This document shows, in pieces, positions 44,037-55,269 of a stretch of DNA of 64,000 bases. Under the pieces are notes generated by a model, which was not told where the DNA came from, searched no databases, and saw nothing but the letters and a program-made list of their open reading frames with translations. The stretch lies in NCBI GenBank assembly GCA_015501585.1, contig JADNRY010000148.1, forward strand, positions 1 through 64,000, in the 5' to 3' direction. How positions within the stretch are numbered: position 1 is the first letter of the stretch; each line of letters opens with the position of its first letter. Source of the DNA: Rhodocollybia butyracea (lineage: Eukaryota; Basidiomycota; Agaricomycetes; Agaricales; Omphalotaceae). The translations under genes were made by a program, and so were the position numbers.

Positions 44037-45230
44037 AAGGTTGAGGTGTAAGAAGTGCTTGGATTTGTGTGACGATGGGTCTGTTGAGACCACAAACCAC
44101 AATCCTGTCACCTTCAAGCAGAATACCATTCGACAAGACGACATCGATAGTAGTACCAAGACCTTGACTTCAAGTACAGTGCACTCCAGCTCCAACAAGT
44201 ACACCAGCCGGTCGCGCATCCTCTGCTGTGTGAGGTTCACAAGAAGTATAATCATATCGGGGACACCCTCTCCAGTGATAGCAGAAGTCGGAACGACAGG
44301 GACGTTCCGGGCAAAACTCTTCTTATCGTAGTAAAGAACCGCGTTAAGACCTTATTCGGCGAATTCTACGGCGATTTTGGAAGTACGATCTTCAAACTCA
44401 AGTTTCAGGTGAATAGGAAAGTGAATGACTCCTGGAAAGCCATCCGGCGTAGCCTGCCATCCGTACAAGCGATCGATCTTCTTCTAGCGAAATTAAGTAG
44501 GGTGAGTTGAACGGAAGACAATAACCCGAACCTTGTTTAAAGCGACAATGAATGGTGTCTTGCGATCACGAAGTTGTAACGATTCCTTAGTTTGAGCTTT
44601 AAGGTCATGCTTTAGGGATGTCAGTCAAAGATCCGGCCTTGAATAGAAAGGATTTACGAGCCATGATATCAACCACCAAAATAGCGATATTACAGAGCGA
44701 ACTACCCGAGACCGCAGATTTGTGAGAGATTCGTGACCAGTGGTATCGATAACAAGTAGACCGGGATCTTGTATTCTTGTTTGCCATGCTAAGCGCGAAA
44801 TTAACATCATGATTATCCCTTCTAGACAAATCTCTGGTCTGACCTTGTTCATAACCGCAGTCTTCGTCTTGAATGCGTCGAGAGGGAAGTTGCACCAATT
44901 TGTTGAGCGATACCACCAGCTTCACCTTCCTGGACGTTGGTTTGCCGAATCTGCACGAAGGGAACGATTCACTTGAAGGCTGTAAACGTTAGATGCTCCA
45001 CTTACTGTGGAGAGGAGATTTGTCTTTCCGGTATCGACGTGTCCCAGGATACAGCAGACAGGTATTCGTAGGTCGTCTTTACTCTAGCAACCAAAGCAGC
45101 TTCGTGGGCCTTGGCACGCCGAGCGGCCGCCTCTGCTTTCTCCTGAGCTGAGCTCATCTTCGGAGGAGTCCGATTCTGATTCTGAATCCTCGTCAGAGGA
45201 ATCCTCTCTCGAAGTCGGCAAGTACGACTG
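44037..45230 (-). pseudogene. eIF5B (IF2-type translation factor) pseudogene
   Basis: Fragments of eIF5B lie in correct order on the minus strand but in several frames. First a linker, [16 protein letters not shown], then [15 protein letters not shown] with an intact G1/P-loop (45021-45044). Next come [15 protein letters not shown], then LLVIDTTGHESLTNLRSR (G3, with Pro of DTPGH changed to Thr; about 44704-44760) and KIDRLYGW (about 44461-44482). [28 protein letters not shown] and [17 protein letters not shown] follow (about 44037-44260). Introns of the original appear partly kept. Frame shifts and stops throughout, and the lack of the rest of the gene, show a dead partial copy of an essential gene. 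The functional copy must be elsewhere. Confidence 0.72.
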
Positions 45231-45839
45231 AGTAGGCTACAACAAAGATGAATCAGTTCCTCAGACAATACGTGACAAGGGCTGGACACACCTGAGCGTA
45301 AGAAAAGGTACAAGCGATCCAGTATACGCTGAACTTTCCATTGACAAAGCTGAGTGGAAGGCTCTTCTGCGAATGGTCTCAATGACGCGTATGGCAAAGG
45401 AAAGTTGTTCAAAAGACCTGAGTCTTACTCGAGTCTAATGAGAGTTCCAGGAGCAGATGAGCGCTTATCCTGGTTGAATTTACGGCTCTTATCGGACCGG
45501 TAATTCGATCATGCACTCGCATTTAGTATTACTGTCACAAGTTATGCTGCATACATCGTCTCGCTTCGAGCTACTTATGCACAGAGTGAGACATCTGGCA
45601 TGATTTATCTTCGTTCAAGTTCCACTTATTTCGATCTTAAACCACAAGGTACCGAAAATCTATCATAGCAATATCCGATCTCAACTTCCATCATCGGATA
45701 AGCGCGGTACTCTGTCCATTTTTTCCTTCCCATTGTGCTCTAACACAGGCGGCAACGAGAATGCACGAAATTTTGAACTGGGGTTATCTACATTATCAGG
45801 AGCGGGTGTTGGATACTGAAGGCTGGAATGGCGAACAAT
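45231..45839. other. No confident gene
   Basis: Holds the upstream edge of the eIF5B relic and spacer. The short minus frame at 45681-45938 shows no motif. Confidence 0.35.
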
Positions 45840-46140
45840 CTGGGAGGAGAGTGAAAGAGGAGAACGGGAAGCCAGAAAGATGATTATGCGGGGAGACGAG
45901 CGATAATGTTTATTGGATAATGATGAGGTATAACACAAATACTTAGAAATTGTAAGGCCCTGATGGCGTAGTGGTATGGTAAATCAGTGATTTATCATGC
46001 AATAGGTTGTGGGTTCGAATCCCGAGAGGGCTCTGCACCAATAGCTGATACTTTTTGGGTGTTAATTTTATGGTACTGATATTATTTATCTCTTTTCGTT
46101 CGTACTAGTAGTAGCGTAGATTATGAAACAAAATAACATA
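45840..46140 (+). repeat. tRNA-like dispersed repeat, copy 2
   Basis: Related to 34534-34800. The tRNA-like head (45957-46032) keeps an A box TGGCGTAGTGG at 45964 and a B box GGTTCGAATCC at 46012, with GCCCT...AGGGC acceptor pairing. The anticodon region is replaced by an AAATCA/TGATTT hairpin, so it cannot be a normal tRNA. The 5' flank (GAAAGAGGAGAACGGGA) and the 3' body (ATTATTTATCTCT, CTAGTAGTAG, AAACAAAATAACATA) match copy 1. Intact pol III boxes with a degenerate anticodon arm fit a SINE. Confidence 0.55.
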
Positions 46141-46319
46141 GACCTGATAATGTCAGGTAGCAGACTGTCGCGTCTGGCAATATATATAACATTTCGATAA
46201 CCTACGACAATACCTTCTATAAAACTAGCAGGTTTTCGAACGCAGACCGCAGAGATCTGCTGTTGGCTCGGGATGCCCGGGAGGAGACAGGCAGCAAGGA
46301 TGTGCCGTGTCTCATGAAT

Positions 46320-47336
46320 ACCAGCAGACATATACTGTTCTAATTGCAGCTTATCTACGCTTAGGAAGGCATTGCCCTCTACTGGGCTCGCGTGGACCCC
46401 CATCTTACGTTCGGATGTGAGGTGGCTATTGACGTGGATGACGGTCTACTGGACACTCTGTCCCAAGTGCAGCTCCTCTTCTTGAGACGTCTCCTGGGCG
46501 TACACAGCCGTTGATCTATTGCACCTCTCCACTCGGAAACGGGGTTGAGACCTATCATCTATCGAAGATTGGACTTGAGCCTTGGTTTCCTGGACTACCT
46601 ACTCTCCCTTTCGCACGAACACATCGCAAGGTGCGCATTGGAGAATTCCTTTGGTCTATCTGCACAAGGACTCCCCAACTGCCTAAACGACCTTATGATA
46701 GCCTTATCCCGCCTCCCAGTCCCGGTCTTCTGCACCTCCCATGAATTACATGACCGCGAACATGTAAAGGCTATCAGGGAAAAGGTGACCCGCTCATGCG
46801 AAACGACTCTTATGACACGCATTCTGGATTCCACTCGACTTTATCTCCTCCATCATCGTGTGGAATACAACGTTAACGACACCCGGATGATCACCATACC
46901 TGCCCTATGCCTGAGGCCGTACTTAACTGTTATTAAAGTACTGAAACATAGGGATGCTTTCATCCGCCTCGTTACGTCGTCTCACGCACTGGCGGTAGAG
47001 AGGTTACGCTATGCTGAGAGATACAGGCCCCTCATCCCAAGACACTGGCGACTCTGCCGCTTCTGTCATAACGAAGTGGAAGACGAAGGACATGCCCTAC
47101 TATCATGCAAAGGTGACCCCTCACTCTCTTTAATCCGCCATACCTGGAGAAGGCGTACAGACTCTGCCCTGGTTTCGTTACCCCCTTCCGACGCTCTCCG
47201 TGACCTAGTATTCAGAGAAAAATTATTGCCACTACTGGCGAAATACGTCTATGACGTGCTGAACTTATTCGCGGGTAAGGATATATGGGTCCCTAGTGCT
47301 GAAATGCTTGCCACACAAGAGGAGATTAATGTTTAA
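46320..47336 (+). mobile_element. 5'-truncated LINE, C-terminal part of ORF2
   Basis: The plus strand reads ALYWARVDPHLTFGCEVAIDVDD, LSQVQLLFLRRLLGVHSR, then after a stop LHSETGLRPIIYRRLDLSLGF and on to 47336. This matches the region behind the reverse transcriptase in fungal non-LTR retrotransposons. The terminal zinc finger CRFCHNEVEDEGHALLSC is intact (CX2C...HX4C). The RT catalytic core is absent and in-frame stops interrupt the first part, so it is a dead 5'-truncated insertion, the usual fate of target-primed copies. It lies just downstream of the tRNA-like repeat. Confidence 0.72.
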
Positions 47337-47954
47337 ATATATCCAGGTATCATACACATCGTCGTACTGCTTTCCTACACATTGAATTATATTACGTTGT
47401 GCCTATGGTGAAATTAGTACTGAAGATATCCCTAATATTTTCCCTACTAGGCGCTCCCGTGCTCGTCGAAGCTTTTGTGAGTTCCAGGACCCAGCCTGTG
47501 TACACAGCAACGGCTAAGCCGCGCCGGTTAAACCTACCTCTACCTACCTTACATTGATTGCCCTAATTATGTATGTCTAACATTAGCAAGGTGTGCGCGA
47601 GTCACTTGACCCTCATATTTACATGGGTCTCGCAAAGTCTATATCTGTCATTTCCCATCCCCTTACTCCGAATTCGATTCCCGTCGCCGAAATGCCTTAT
47701 CCCTCGGACGCACTTGTCGTCGGCAGATGAGAAGTAAGCATTGTAATCCCCATTTTATGGTTTTGTTTAGCTTAGTAAACTCGGAGCCTTGGTCATGAGT
47801 TCCTCCGCTCGAAAATGTTGAGTAGCTCTGTATTTGATAGATATACAATGTCCAAGAACAAGTACAGTATTGTTGAACCAAAAAAGCTAGAAAATACATA
47901 ACCAATGACCGATGATAGCAAGATAGCATAACTAAGAGAACGGTGTAATGATGT
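47337..47954. other. Spacer after LINE
   Basis: Probably includes the LINE 3' end. Nothing in it is supported as coding; the 100-codon minus frame at 47663-47965 has no motif. Confidence 0.35.
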
Positions 47955-50668
47955 CTAGACCACATTAGGGCGAATTGACTTCAAGTATTCTGTGGCTAAA
48001 CGATCGTTGTTCACAGAAAGATATGCCGCATCTTTGTTAAATTTGAGTTTTGGACGCCACTCATTATTTGTATAAATTGTCCCAGATGGCGTTGAGGATA
48101 GAATATGTTCCAGGCGGGTTTGAAACCATTGTTCTGCATCCCTTGACCAATATCCACAGTTCAAACCACAAACCTTCCAAGCTGCTGGTCTTGGCCACCA
48201 GGATCGAAACGATGTTTGCATTGCTCCATCTTTTGATTTAATACCTAAGAAGAATAAAGTTAGCTTGGACTACAAATTAAACGATACGACATACCAGTCA
48301 TCACCTCATACGTGCCGCAAACGAGGTCTATTTCTTCTTCAGTAAGCTGGTCATCCCAGAACGCATGGTTTTGTGTCGATTCCGATAAGCAAAACGCTTT
48401 CTCGCTTCCTGTGAGAGCACTCTCTGTCGGTCCATCGAAAACATCATTTTCATTGACGATATCTCGGGCAAGTCGAGCGATAAGGCCACCCCTCAGAAGC
48501 GCTGCTCGCCCTCTGGCTGAGCGAAGGAATTCATTGCGGCAGTGTTCATAAGCGCGGTAGTCTTCTATTCTGGGCGAAAATCCAGCAGGGCGAATGCCTA
48601 ATGCGCTGACTCTTCTCACCGGAGGTGCTATATATTTCTGAGGGGGTCTGTAAGGTACCAAGGTTCTGAATGGGATTCCCTCCTTGAGCAAGCCTTTCAT
48701 AATGTCGACGGTTTTAGGCCCCCATTTTCTCCTTGCGATTTCGAGAATAGTAGACGCATTTGGAATACCAAGCACAAAGGGTTCATCATCTGATGCCTCT
48801 TGAGCTTGAATTAGGAAGTAGCTGGATACGAAATCAATCTCGAAAGGGGGAACGGGGCTGAATTTAGTATTTGCCAGATCACAGAATTTTGGTACCTCAG
48901 AGATATCCTTCGCACGTAGTAAGTCGAAGAAAAATGTACACATCTGGTGTTCGGAGGCAGGGTTACGGATTGGAGGTTTTGGAGGACGCCCTGATCCAAG
49001 CATATCTAACATCTGCCCCCATACCTTTGTGGAAAGGACCACGGGACGGTCAGAGGGGAGAGGAGTAGGAGCGATGAAACCGAAACGATGGAAGGCAACG
49101 TCATCAACAGCATCGTAAAACAGCACGACACTTGTTGGGACTTGTGTCTGGCCATGAAGGCGGTCAATATAAGACTGGGATGAGGTACACCCAGCAGTAT
49201 GATCGAGAACATCGTCTGTTGGACAAAAGATGTCGTCTTCATCATCAAAGCCTGACTCATAACTATCGTTTGGATCTAGATCTGTGCACACCTCCCATTC
49301 ATCAGCCACAGAATCGTAGTGTCGCCGGTTAGGTCCATATCTTTCCCAAATACTTTCGTAGTTCCCTCTGCCTGCAGCACACCGAACTCTCACTCCCTCA
49401 ACCAGATCCCAATAATAGACACGAGCCCCTCTCCGGCCGGGAGGTTGGTCTTTCTGGGCATTTGCTTCTCGTTGTAGTCGAGACTGGCGGTTGACAGGAG
49501 TCTCAGAGGCTATAGATTTTATCCTATGCTCCTCTCGACGCTTAATGAATGCATGAATGTTTTCATTTGCACGTGGTTGAGTTCCACCTGTGACTCGGGG
49601 AATGCGTAGCCCAGGATTTGCGACATGTGAGACATGCATAACGACGGATGGGAAGACATAAGGAGCAATGTTAGACTTAAGATCATTCACATTGGACAAA
49701 TTTGGTGCAGAAACAAGCAGAGCCAACGCTTTTGGTAGTTCTGATTTGTACCATGTTTCTAGAGTACCCCAGCACAGCACCAAAGGCATGTTAGCCTCAA
49801 GAAACACAGGAATCAGCGGAATGCAGCTGCGGTCGTTAACGTTCATGAAGACCCCCGCCATTGGCATTTCCATGATTTGGTAAAAGTAAGAAAGCCACTC
49901 CGAGCTAATGGATGTCTCTTTTTGCAAACGCTCCTGCCATTCGAATTTCGAAGGAACCGGTCCACGACGAAGTTTGGCGTACTCATTCTGCCTCGCGCTC
50001 CAAAATGGATTTGGGTCGGGTAATTGAGTTGTACGATTCTCAAGCAGTGCAACCCACTTCTTTTCCATATGATACAGCATTTTAAGAAAGAAGGATATGG
50101 CCGCTATCAGCGGAATGAAAGCTTGCCGAGATCTCGACGCCGCCCATCGAGCCAGTTTCTCTGTCTCCCAAGCGAAGCAATATCCAAATTGTCGAGGATA
50201 CGACCAGAACCGGAAATCATGGGTTAATCCTAGGGGATTAACGTGCCTGCATGCGCCAAGGAAAGCTCTCATATTCCGTTCTAAAGAATCCCAGTCGTCT
50301 CTCAAAGACGGATTGAGAATGTAACGGCCACTTTCGTGATGGAATTCAATGGGCAACATGTCAATGTTGTAATCAAGACATTGTAGAAATTGACATTTAA
50401 AAGGATTGGAGCTAGGTGCAAACCCCAAGAAAGGCAGAGAAGAGACGAACCAACCAGGTAGATCAAAACGAGGCAGAGCTGGGGCACGATAATCGGGATC
50501 TGGAGGTTGAGTTTCAGGAGGAACCGTCGGGTAATTGTGAGGTTTTGGACCAACAAACGTGAAAACTCGAGGTGGAACCGAATCACGTAGAGATTCAGCT
50601 TTGACTTCGATTAAGGCGTGGATGGAAGGTTTCGTGTCTGGTTTACAGGTTGCAACGCGGTACTCCAT
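47955..50668 (-). CDS. Large conserved agaricomycete protein of unknown function
   Basis: Two exons, 48295-50668 and 47955-48244, separated by a 50-nt intron. About 890 residues, no frame breaks. The pattern is that of a family common in mushroom genomes: LPGWFVSSLPFLGFAPSSNPF, then HHESGRYILNPSLRDDW, FRFWSYPRQFGYCF and ASRSRQAFIPLIAAISF. A basic linker follows (RREEHRIKSIASETPVNRQS...ARVYYWDLVEGVRVR), then an acidic stretch (DPNDSYESGFDDEDD). A C-terminal part ends SFRSWWPRPAAWKVCGLNCGYW...WFQTRLEHI. No catalytic motif is evident to me. The start MEYRVATCKPD is the first ATG of the frame. It is the longest intact gene here. Confidence 0.75.
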
Positions 50669-51265
50669 TGTGTCTTATAAGGCGAAAGGATTTAGATGAT
50701 GGACAAATCTTTGCAGCTGTATTACCTGATGCTTGAGTGGGTGAAAGTTTTTCTTTTAGTCGAACCAAAAGAACAAACTGAAAAACGAGAAACGATAACA
50801 GACTAGGAGTCTAGGAATGCGAAATGTTGAAAATGCGGCGCGGCACGGCAAGGGCCGGATATAATCTCTGTCACCTGATCGCTGATAAGGCATCAATTGC
50901 TGCAGGACATCCGCCGACATCCGCCTCTGCAGTCCTGCTGCATGACGGTTAGAAGAGACTTTTGGATTCAAGCTTGGTGCATTCTCGTTTCCATTTGCCT
51001 TGCCACACAAGGGCACGTGAACTATCGAGTGAACTGTCGAAGTTGGATTGGTGTATTTCGTGTTTGCTGAGGGACAACTAGTGTGGATAATAAAAGAAGT
51101 AAAATTGCGGGTGCGAAAGAAAATGTTAACGTTCTTCGTTTTTCGCTACGTATATCGATCGCACGAGACATTCAGAAAGAAAAAATTCGAGGAGGCTGAT
51201 AAGTACGCCTTCATGAGCTGAGGCTTCCCGAGATCTGTCGATCTTCAGATCTCTATTGTCCGCCG
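50669..51265. other. Upstream region of the large gene; no gene seen
   Basis: The 86-codon minus frame at 50756-51016 has a TTT-coded hydrophobic end and no support. No CTCGTGG array is present. Confidence 0.35.
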
Positions 51266-51694
51266 TTATATGATAGACGGAGGGTAGGGTAGCTTGAGCC
51301 AGTGGTAGGCGAATACATCTTGTGTTTCGTACAATGTTAATGGTTTAGTGGATGTAATTTCCACCACAGCACGAGGTGGAAAGCCATGATGGTTGCTGAA
51401 GATGAATTCATTCGTCAATACACAAAATCGAATCCCATTTGCCTCCTGATGTTTGATACATATCTCCACCGGCTGAGCCTTGTTAATGTACTTACTTCGC
51501 AATATCTCTCGATAGACATGGTTAGCCATCTCAGTCTTTCTAATGGAAGTAAATTCATCAGAACCAGCATGACAGTCAGACCAAGTGCTTATCGAACAAT
51601 CAGCAGGCGTGTCTATTAGGCCACCGTTTAAGTTATATGAGATATGCTTCGTGTCGAAATACATAGGACTCTCCGATAACCACCATCTTCGCAT
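51266..51694 (-). CDS. Small unrecognised open frame
   Basis: A 142-codon frame with its own ATG (MRRWWLSESPMYFDTKHIS). Composition is protein-like, but I recognise no motif. Its start is 13 bp from the divergent start at 51708, which is closer than expected for two real genes; one of the starts, or this frame altogether, may be wrong. Confidence 0.3.
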   Translation of the reverse strand: MRRWWLSESPMYFDTKHISYNLNGGLIDTPADCSISTWSDCHAGSDEFTSIRKTEMANHVYREILRSKYINKAQPVEICIKHQEANGIRFCVLTNEFIFSNHHGFPPRAVVEITSTKPLTLYETQDVFAYHWLKLPYPPSII

Positions 51695-51707
51695 TCAGAT
51701 TTTTTAC

Positions 51708-52406
51708 ATGGCTACCACGTCACCTCATCATGTTGAATCTATTCCTCCTCCTAACATAGATTGCACGCGTCCTCTTCCCACTGAAGTGGACCAGTTACTT
51801 GCAGCAATCAGGGCGCTGTCCGCCTATTTATCGCAAATCCCCAGCTTCCAAAGTCGCTATGATCTGGTGAAGGTGCACTGGCCCAAGGTTTCCCTTTGGA
51901 TCGTCGCTCTTCTACGCACGATGGATCATTACAAAGACCCCAGTAGAATTGTCAACAAGATCGTCCTCGATACTTGGGGCCAATTCATAGTAGTCATCTA
52001 TGATTTTCTAGATATCACTATTGGCAACTCCTCTCCATCCGAAAATCGGCATTTTACAATCCAGCTAGAGCGCACCCCGGGTATCATCGAGGTATTAGCC
52101 CAAACGTGGGTCTCTGCCCTCATAATACCCTGGGAAGCACCGGTGCTTGAGGCCATAGTCGATGTTTTTGCTCGATTCTTCGTTGATGTTTACGAGAAGA
52201 GGCCGCACCTCGAAGACTTGCCACAGGTGGTGACTGATGTTTGCCCCTCTCCCTCAGGCTTTTCTCTTTTTGAGGTGTGGATAAAGGCCTCCCACGAGTT
52301 CAGCGATTGGAGTTCTGCTTCGCATCGCCAAAAGTCAGTCGGCTTGGAGGAGACTTGGAGGAGACCGATCGGCTTGGAGGAGACTGATGGACTTGGAGGA
52401 GACTGA
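51708..52406 (+). CDS. Truncated MYND-family-like protein, ends inside minisatellite
   Basis: The ATG at 51708 opens MATTSPHHVESIPPPN, then helices LWIVALLRTMDHY, WGQFIVVIYDF, RTPGIIEVLAQTWVSAL and AIVDVFARFFVDVYEK. This resembles the helical N-terminal half of the MYND-finger proteins expanded in Agaricomycetes (family inference, moderate). The usual MYND zinc finger is not reached: from about 52330 the frame enters the minisatellite (GLEETWRRPIGLEETDG) and stops at 52406. So the 3' half was replaced or cut off by the repeat-bearing segment shared with 21.9 kb. Confidence 0.5.
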   Translation: MATTSPHHVESIPPPNIDCTRPLPTEVDQLLAAIRALSAYLSQIPSFQSRYDLVKVHWPKVSLWIVALLRTMDHYKDPSRIVNKIVLDTWGQFIVVIYDFLDITIGNSSPSENRHFTIQLERTPGIIEVLAQTWVSALIIPWEAPVLEAIVDVFARFFVDVYEKRPHLEDLPQVVTDVCPSPSGFSLFEVWIKASHEFSDWSSASHRQKSVGLEETWRRPIGLEETDGLGGD

Positions 52407-52547
52407 TGGTTGGAGGAGACTGATGGTTGGAGGAGACTGATCGGCTTGGAGGAGACTGATGGGAGGAGACTGATGGTTGGAGGAGACTGATCGGCTTGGA
52501 GGAGACTGATGGACTTGGAGGAGACCGATCGGCTTGGAGGAGGAGAA
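52336..52547. repeat. Irregular minisatellite, locus 2
   Basis: About eleven units of the same CTTGGAGGAGACTGAT core as at 21922-22077. Unit lengths vary, because units lacking CGGCTT or carrying ATGGTT are mixed in. The less regular structure suggests an older array or repeated internal deletions. It forms the frame ends of the truncated gene upstream. Confidence 0.82.
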
Positions 52548-54222
52548 TGGGAGAGAATGGGATACGGGAGTACAATGTTCGGTTGATGGTAGACTGTATC
52601 CTTACGGCTACGAGAAACGTGCGCAAGTATGTATACTACCATATATTAAGCAGATGCCTCGTTTTCGTTTACGGTTGTTTGGTACAACCGTAGTACTACT
52701 TTCTTTGGTAAAAGTTGCTGTATATAGCACTGTTTCTACACCGCCGTCTAATGCCGTGCTACGTTTTTGGGTTTAGGCTGGATATATGCATGTATCATGC
52801 AGTATTATAGCCAAAGCGGTCAAAGGGGTTGAAAAAAGGCTTGACAAGATATATCATACGTAGGGTGGTGCTAAAACCTATGTTTCAATTAACATCTGTG
52901 AATTAACATGTTAATAACATGTTAATAACATGCTATTGACATTGGCCTCTGAGGACCATGTTAATCATGTTAACTACTCTAGTGGGTCTTGGTATGTCAG
53001 ATAGCTCTTATATTGCTGCTTGATGGCCCTTGCGACAGCCTCTTGAGTCTCCAGAGAGAAAAAGCCTCCAAGTTAGAGCTTGTTTGGAACACTCTTGAGT
53101 CTTGAATTTAACTCGCGACTTACTGTCAAGCCCGCGGGTGTTGAATGTTCTCATGTTCTTCGGGTTCTTCCACAGATCCAGAGCTTCTGTTGTCCAGCTC
53201 TTGTACTTCCACTTGTGAGCCCGTTTGTAGAACAAGTAGGTTTGAGTGTGGACTGTGTATTAGATTGTGGAGCTTGGCGATGTAGGTTGAAGAGCGGGAC
53301 GAGGTAGCTGCAAGGGCTAAGGAGGTAGGAGAGACGAGTAAGAGATCTTTGTCTGGAGCTCTCAGTAATGAGGCAAGAGAAATAGAGACGCCAATTCAAG
53401 CCCCTACGCAAGAATAGTCAAAGATGTATGGCGGCACAGCTGATTCACATAGACATTGTTATTAGCATGTTAAAAACCATCTATTAACATGTTATTATCA
53501 CGTTAGCGCTCAAATGTTAATAACTGCTATTAGCTCGTGTTAAACAGGCCTCTGAAGGTCCCATGTTAATAGCAATGTTATTAACATGACCTTTTCCAGT
53601 TAGCACCACCCTAAGATTCATACGGCCCAGAATACGTCCTTCCATCGGGGCATACACGTGGTGATTCGAAAGGAGCCAAAGAAACCTTTGGGGGCATAAT
53701 GCCCTTTGTTCAGTGTATATATTTCCAGCTAAAAGGGTCGAACGATGCCCACCCACTTCTCACTCTTCCATGGCTACTCCATCTACCATATCTATAGACG
53801 TATTCAATGTCCTGACTTGTTATCAAGGGTTTCTCGACGACTTTCCCAGGGAAATAGACTTCCACGTCGAGCGTCAACTGCATCCAAAGATCCAACGACA
53901 GAGCCCGAGGATTTAGGCGCGCCCTTTTCCCATATTTTCGACCAAATCAAGCAAATTTTGTTCAAGTTGAGCACAATGTTTCCGCGGGTACGCATGACAA
54001 GTACAGTTCGTCCCCTTCGCCACTGATATAGTTCTAGATACTGGACCTGGAGCGCCCTCTCTTACACATCTTAATTATGATTCTCACCGTTCGAGAATCC
54101 AGCGAGACCTGCTTAGTGCTGCTGAATTCGCTCGTAAAGTTAGAGACCAACATGTTTGACAGAAGCAGGCAGGTCAAAGTCGACCACGCGAACGCCTTCG
54201 TTCGAAGGGATAATGAAGCTTC
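52548..54222 (+). pseudogene. Decayed gene copy, segmental duplication locus 2
   Basis: Duplicate of 22078-22595, interrupted by a GT...AG-bounded 184-bp segment (52627-52810) and by a hAT-like element (52861-53613). An ATG near 53770 opens MATPSTISIDVFNVLTC; another frame across the same exon reads EPEDLGAPFSHIFDQIKQI, ending at a GTACGC donor. The 3' exon reads TGPGAPSLTHLNYDSHRSR, but an extra T near 54127 relative to locus 1 shifts it. After GTAGGT at about 54222 a further exon GRYTDQCFTRLYTQAVEIESM is visible. The frameshift and insertions make it a pseudogene. The family is not recognised. Confidence 0.5.
52861..53613. mobile_element. hAT-like non-autonomous DNA transposon
   Basis: Begins TAGGGTGGTGCTAA and ends with the reverse complement TTAGCACCACCCTA. 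The empty site survives at 22.2 kb (ATATCATACGGCCC), where the flanks are continuous. The sequence after the element, GATTCATACGGCCC, repeats the target, giving an imperfect 8-bp-class duplication. TA(G/A)GG-type ends and an 8-bp target site fit the hAT superfamily. Sub-terminal copies of ATGTTAATAACATG and AGGCCTCTGA flank the interior in both orientations. No transposase frame is present in the 753 bp. Confidence 0.75.
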
Positions 54223-54399
54223 GGTAGGTACCCCATCTATACCGCAAGGCTTTCAAGGCTGATTAGGACCTCAGATTGGTCGTTACACCGACCAATGTTT
54301 CACTCGACTCTACACGCAAGCTGTCGAAATTGAATCAATGATTGAAAAACTCCATCGTGCGGTCAGTGTGACCATCCAGTTACATCATCTATCATTTAC

Positions 54400-55269
54400 A
54401 ACTTTCAATAGATAACCATCGTCGAAACCTGGATAAACATTAGATCGTCCCCGTGATACCAGTAGTATTTAGAGATAATCACCATAGCTATCGAAGCTTA
54501 ACTGTATTCGAAATGTTGCTAGAGTTTTGCGCGCACCCTTTTCTTTCCTCTTGTTTCAATGGCGAGCAATTCGCGAAGGAAGAACTTTGGAAGTCCTAAC
54601 CAAAGTTCATGTAGAGGGTCTAACACCTGAAAACGGACTGATTGATTGAGGATCTCCAACAGCAAGTAGCTCCTACTTACAAATGGTTTCATGTTTCACC
54701 GGCGAGACGTTAGAAAGTGTTGTTGGTAATTTGTGCGAAGGGCTTTAGTTGGAATGGGGGTAAGTAAAGCTTTATATACTATATACTTCAATCCTTGAAC
54801 TACGAGTCGTACACGCTCGCCAAATACAGCGGTTACAGATCTGAGATCTGGCTCCTCACTTGGATGGTCTTTCACTGCTTTCTTACCTATCTATCTAATC
54901 CATCTATCCATCTATCTGCTTAACGTCAAACGTGCGTTTTTTATAAACAACACAGCCTGCTAGGAAAGATAAGTCTCATTGAATCGGAAATTCGTCCGAA
55001 ATATCGGATGTTTGCATTTGTTTACGGCAAAAGAGAAGCGCTTAGCGCTTAAACTTGAACGGCTTCTTGCTTGTCTCCCTGTTCTATCGGTTTGACTGAG
55101 AGCAGCGGTAGCTGTACATCAAGTCTCGGATACCAGCTAAGTTATCTACGTGACCATGTATTGGTTATAACAATAACCTCATGTTAAGCATGTGTATAAT
55201 ACTGTAATTCAAAATACTGATTCAGCGTTATTGATGGTCGTGGATCTTCCGTAAGACCTAGCTTTGGAG
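54400..55269. other. No gene seen
   Basis: Spacer with a CTAT/CTATCTATC microsatellite patch at about 54885-54920. No open frame is supported. Confidence 0.4.

Noticed and set aside
46086..46403. Minus-strand 105-codon gene
   Set aside because: It overlaps the tRNA-like repeat and the start of the LINE remnant on the opposite strand and has no motif of its own.
52190..52642. Serine-rich protein encoded on the minus strand
   Set aside because: The SPPSxSVSSKPISLLQ pattern is only the translation of the minisatellite in reverse.
52861..53613. Gene inside the hAT-like element
   Set aside because: Frames of 60-90 codons occur on both strands, but none resembles a hAT transposase, and sub-terminal repeats fill much of the element.
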